Source of the DNA: Pseudoruegeria sp. SHC-113
GTDB taxonomy: Bacteria; Pseudomonadota; Alphaproteobacteria; Rhodobacterales; Rhodobacteraceae
NCBI RefSeq assembly: GCF_025376885.1
Contig: NZ_JAHUBR010000001.1
Span: forward strand, 1,674,001-1,738,000
Length of the DNA: 64,000 nt
Reading direction: 5' to 3'
The translations under genes and the position numbers were made by a program. The notes under the pieces were generated by a model. The model was given only the letters and a program-made list of their open reading frames with translations. It was not told the origin of the DNA and did no database searches. Shown piece by piece: positions 62,536 to 64,000 of this stretch. Position 1 is the first letter of the stretch; each line of letters opens with the position of its first letter.

Positions 62536-64000
62536 ATGGAAGGCAGCTATGGCGATTTCAGGTCGTCTTCGGCAGGAGTGGCAGGAGTTTCTGGTTTGCC
62601 TCAATCCCCAACGTGCCTCTCTGGCGCCGAACTGACGGACGCGCCCGGTTCCTTCCTCGCGATGTTTGCGGCGCAGGCGAGGCTGGACGGCGCAGCTGGC
62701 CATTCAATCAACCAATGGGGGAGTGATGCCAGGGCGGTTTCTTTTGCCGAACTGGATCGGCACGCCCGTCACATCGCGGCGGCCATGTTGGCCCGCGGAT
62801 GGCGTGAGCGGCCGGTGATGATTGCGTTGCCTGCTGGCGCAGAATTCGCAGCCTGCTTCCTTGCATGCCTGCGGGCCGGGGCACTCGCCGTGCCTGCACC
62901 GCGCCCGCGTTTTCCTGCGCATCGGACACGGTTTTCCGCGATCCGGGCCGCACTCGGGCCAGGTGCGAAGCTCGTGGCCGAGCCGCAGGATTGGGGCTGC
63001 GATGCTGCCGTGGCCCCTGACCGTCTGCTCGATGAAGGAGCGGGGCTGCCCTCGGTGCCGGTGGCGCCAGAGCACGTTGACCCCGAGCAGCCCGCCTATC
63101 TGCAGTTCGGCTCTGGCACGACGGGTGGTGATGCAGCACTGCGCGGAATCATCGTGAGCCATGGCAATTTGGCGGCCAATGTCGCGCAGATTCGCGCAAC
63201 CTTCACGCGCCCCGGCGATGTGCGCTGCGTCACGTGGTTGCCGCCGTTTCACGACATGGGGCTTGTCGGCGGTCTGCTCACCCCGCTGGCCCACGGGCTG
63301 GAGATCGTCGTTTTGGAACCAGAGGCCTTCATGCGCAGGCCGAAACTCTGGCTGGAGGCGATTTCTGCCGGCGGCACAACAGTCTCGGGTGGGCCTTGTT
63401 TTGCCTATGCCCATTGTCTGCGGGGTGTGCCCGAAGGCAGTGTCGCAGGTCTCGATCTCTCCCACTGGCGGCTTGCCTTCTGCGGTGCGGAGCCGATCCG
63501 GCGCGGTGTTCTGAACGATTTCGCCCGACGGTTTGCGGGGCAGGGGTTCGCGCCCGAAGCCTTTCTACCGTGCTATGGCCTTGCAGAGGCGACACTGCTG
63601 GTAAGCGCGGGTGCGCTGCGCTCCGGCACAGGGGTAGTGCCCGTCGGGTCACCTGCGCCGGGCTGTGAAATCCGGCTGGCGCCGCACCCGGCAGCACCTG
63701 AAGGCAGCGGCGAGATCCTCGTGCGCGGGCCGCAGGTCAGCCGCCTGCGCTGGGACGCGGACTCGGCTGGTATCGTTCCCGCCACCAACGATCTGACAGC
63801 CGATGGCTGGCTGCGCACCGGCGATGCCGGCCGCATTGTTGATGGTGCGCTTTGTGTGGAGGATCGGCTGAAGGACGTCGTGATCCTGAACGGGGTCAAC
63901 ATCGCGGCGGCGCAGATCGAGGCCCTGGCGGCAGTGCATGCACCGGGCGCGGTGGCTGCCTTTGGTGCTGGGATACCGGAGAAATTGCATGTGGCTGTTG
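62536..64000 (+). CDS. Fatty-acyl-AMP ligase (FAAL/FadD32-like), 3' end outside window
   Basis: 488 codons visible from an ATG; cut by the window edge. ANL-superfamily motifs: phosphate loop FGSGTTGGDAALRGIIVSHG (Ser near 193), WLPPFHDMGLVGGLLTPL, CYGLAEATLLVSAG near 346, WLRTGDAGRIVDGALCVEDR and KDVVILNGVNIAAAQIE. The PPFHDMGL and YGLAEATL forms are those of long-chain fatty acyl-AMP ligases, which hand acyl groups to a carrier protein instead of CoA. The N-terminal ~30 residues are not family-like, so the true start could be a later codon. Likely opens an operon outside the window for a lipopeptide or lipidated product. Confidence 0.87.
   Translation, partial: MEGSYGDFRSSSAGVAGVSGLPQSPTCLSGAELTDAPGSFLAMFAAQARLDGAAGHSINQWGSDARAVSFAELDRHARHIAAAMLARGWRERPVMIALPAGAEFAACFLACLRAGALAVPAPRPRFPAHRTRFSAIRAALGPGAKLVAEPQDWGCDAAVAPDRLLDEGAGLPSVPVAPEHVDPEQPAYLQFGSGTTGGDAALRGIIVSHGNLAANVAQIRATFTRPGDVRCVTWLPPFHDMGLVGGLLTPLAHGLEIVVLEPEAFMRRPKLWLEAISAGGTTVSGGPCFAYAHCLRGVPEGSVAGLDLSHWRLAFCGAEPIRRGVLNDFARRFAGQGFAPEAFLPCYGLAEATLLVSAGALRSGTGVVPVGSPAPGCEIRLAPHPAAPEGSGEILVRGPQVSRLRWDADSAGIVPATNDLTADGWLRTGDAGRIVDGALCVEDRLKDVVILNGVNIAAAQIEALAAVHAPGAVAAFGAGIPEKLHVAV

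Overview
The window is GC-rich, has tightly packed operons, and reads as the chromosome of a Rhodobacterales (Roseobacter-group) alphaproteobacterium. The clearest pointers are a complete RcGTA-type gene transfer agent (GTA) cluster, a PdhB subunit with its own lipoyl domain, the rpsF-rpsR-rplI unit, and the order fabD-fabG-acpP-fabF-mltG directly before the GTA. No tRNA, rRNA, CRISPR array, insertion sequence, integrase or replication origin was found.

Layout. 1-14.4 kb is a Wzx/Wzy-type exopolysaccharide locus: three glycosyltransferases (one cut by the window edge), a flippase, a Wza-like export lipoprotein, a hybrid histidine kinase coupled to a small secreted protein of the molybdopterin-oxidoreductase fold, a WecG/priming-transferase fusion, a LuxR-type response regulator, a Wzz-like chain-length protein and a Wzy-like polymerase. 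One inverted-repeat motif precedes three transcription units of this locus. 14.5-24.4 kb is housekeeping (tig, rpsF-rpsR-rplI, yceI, a cytochrome b561-YceI fusion) plus LysR/DUF4242 and amidohydrolase/AraC pairs and a probable 27-residue membrane peptide. 24.6-29.4 kb is the fatty-acid synthesis operon with acpP and mltG.

29.4-44.6 kb is the GTA: small and large terminase, portal, g3.5, prohead protease, capsid, connectors, tail genes, short tape measure, the four baseplate/tip genes g12-g15 and two trailing genes. A good promoter and an elaborate predicted RNA hairpin lie ahead of it, and a second structured gap follows the capsid gene. All structural genes look intact, so it is probably functional.

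44.7-53.1 kb holds cysE, a DUF2189 membrane protein, an RluE-like pseudouridine synthase, pdhA-pdhB-pdhC, an FtsB/DivIC-like protein and an AidB-like acyl-CoA dehydrogenase. 53.2-57.7 kb is a complete LivKHMGF-type ABC transporter. 57.8-64 kb looks accessory: a tandem glycosyltransferase, a helical-repeat/alpha-beta-hydrolase protein and, divergently, a fatty-acyl-AMP ligase running off the edge, with an AT-rich palindrome over its apparent -10 box.

The best candidates for undescribed biology are (i) the folded leader of the GTA operon, (ii) the cysteine-less oxidoreductase-fold protein coupled to the hybrid kinase together with the repeated operator-like motif, (iii) a structured intergenic repeat with compensatory changes between copies, and (iv) the structured gap (or 56-codon ORF) after the GTA capsid gene. 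All functional calls come from reading sequence; nothing was searched against a database.
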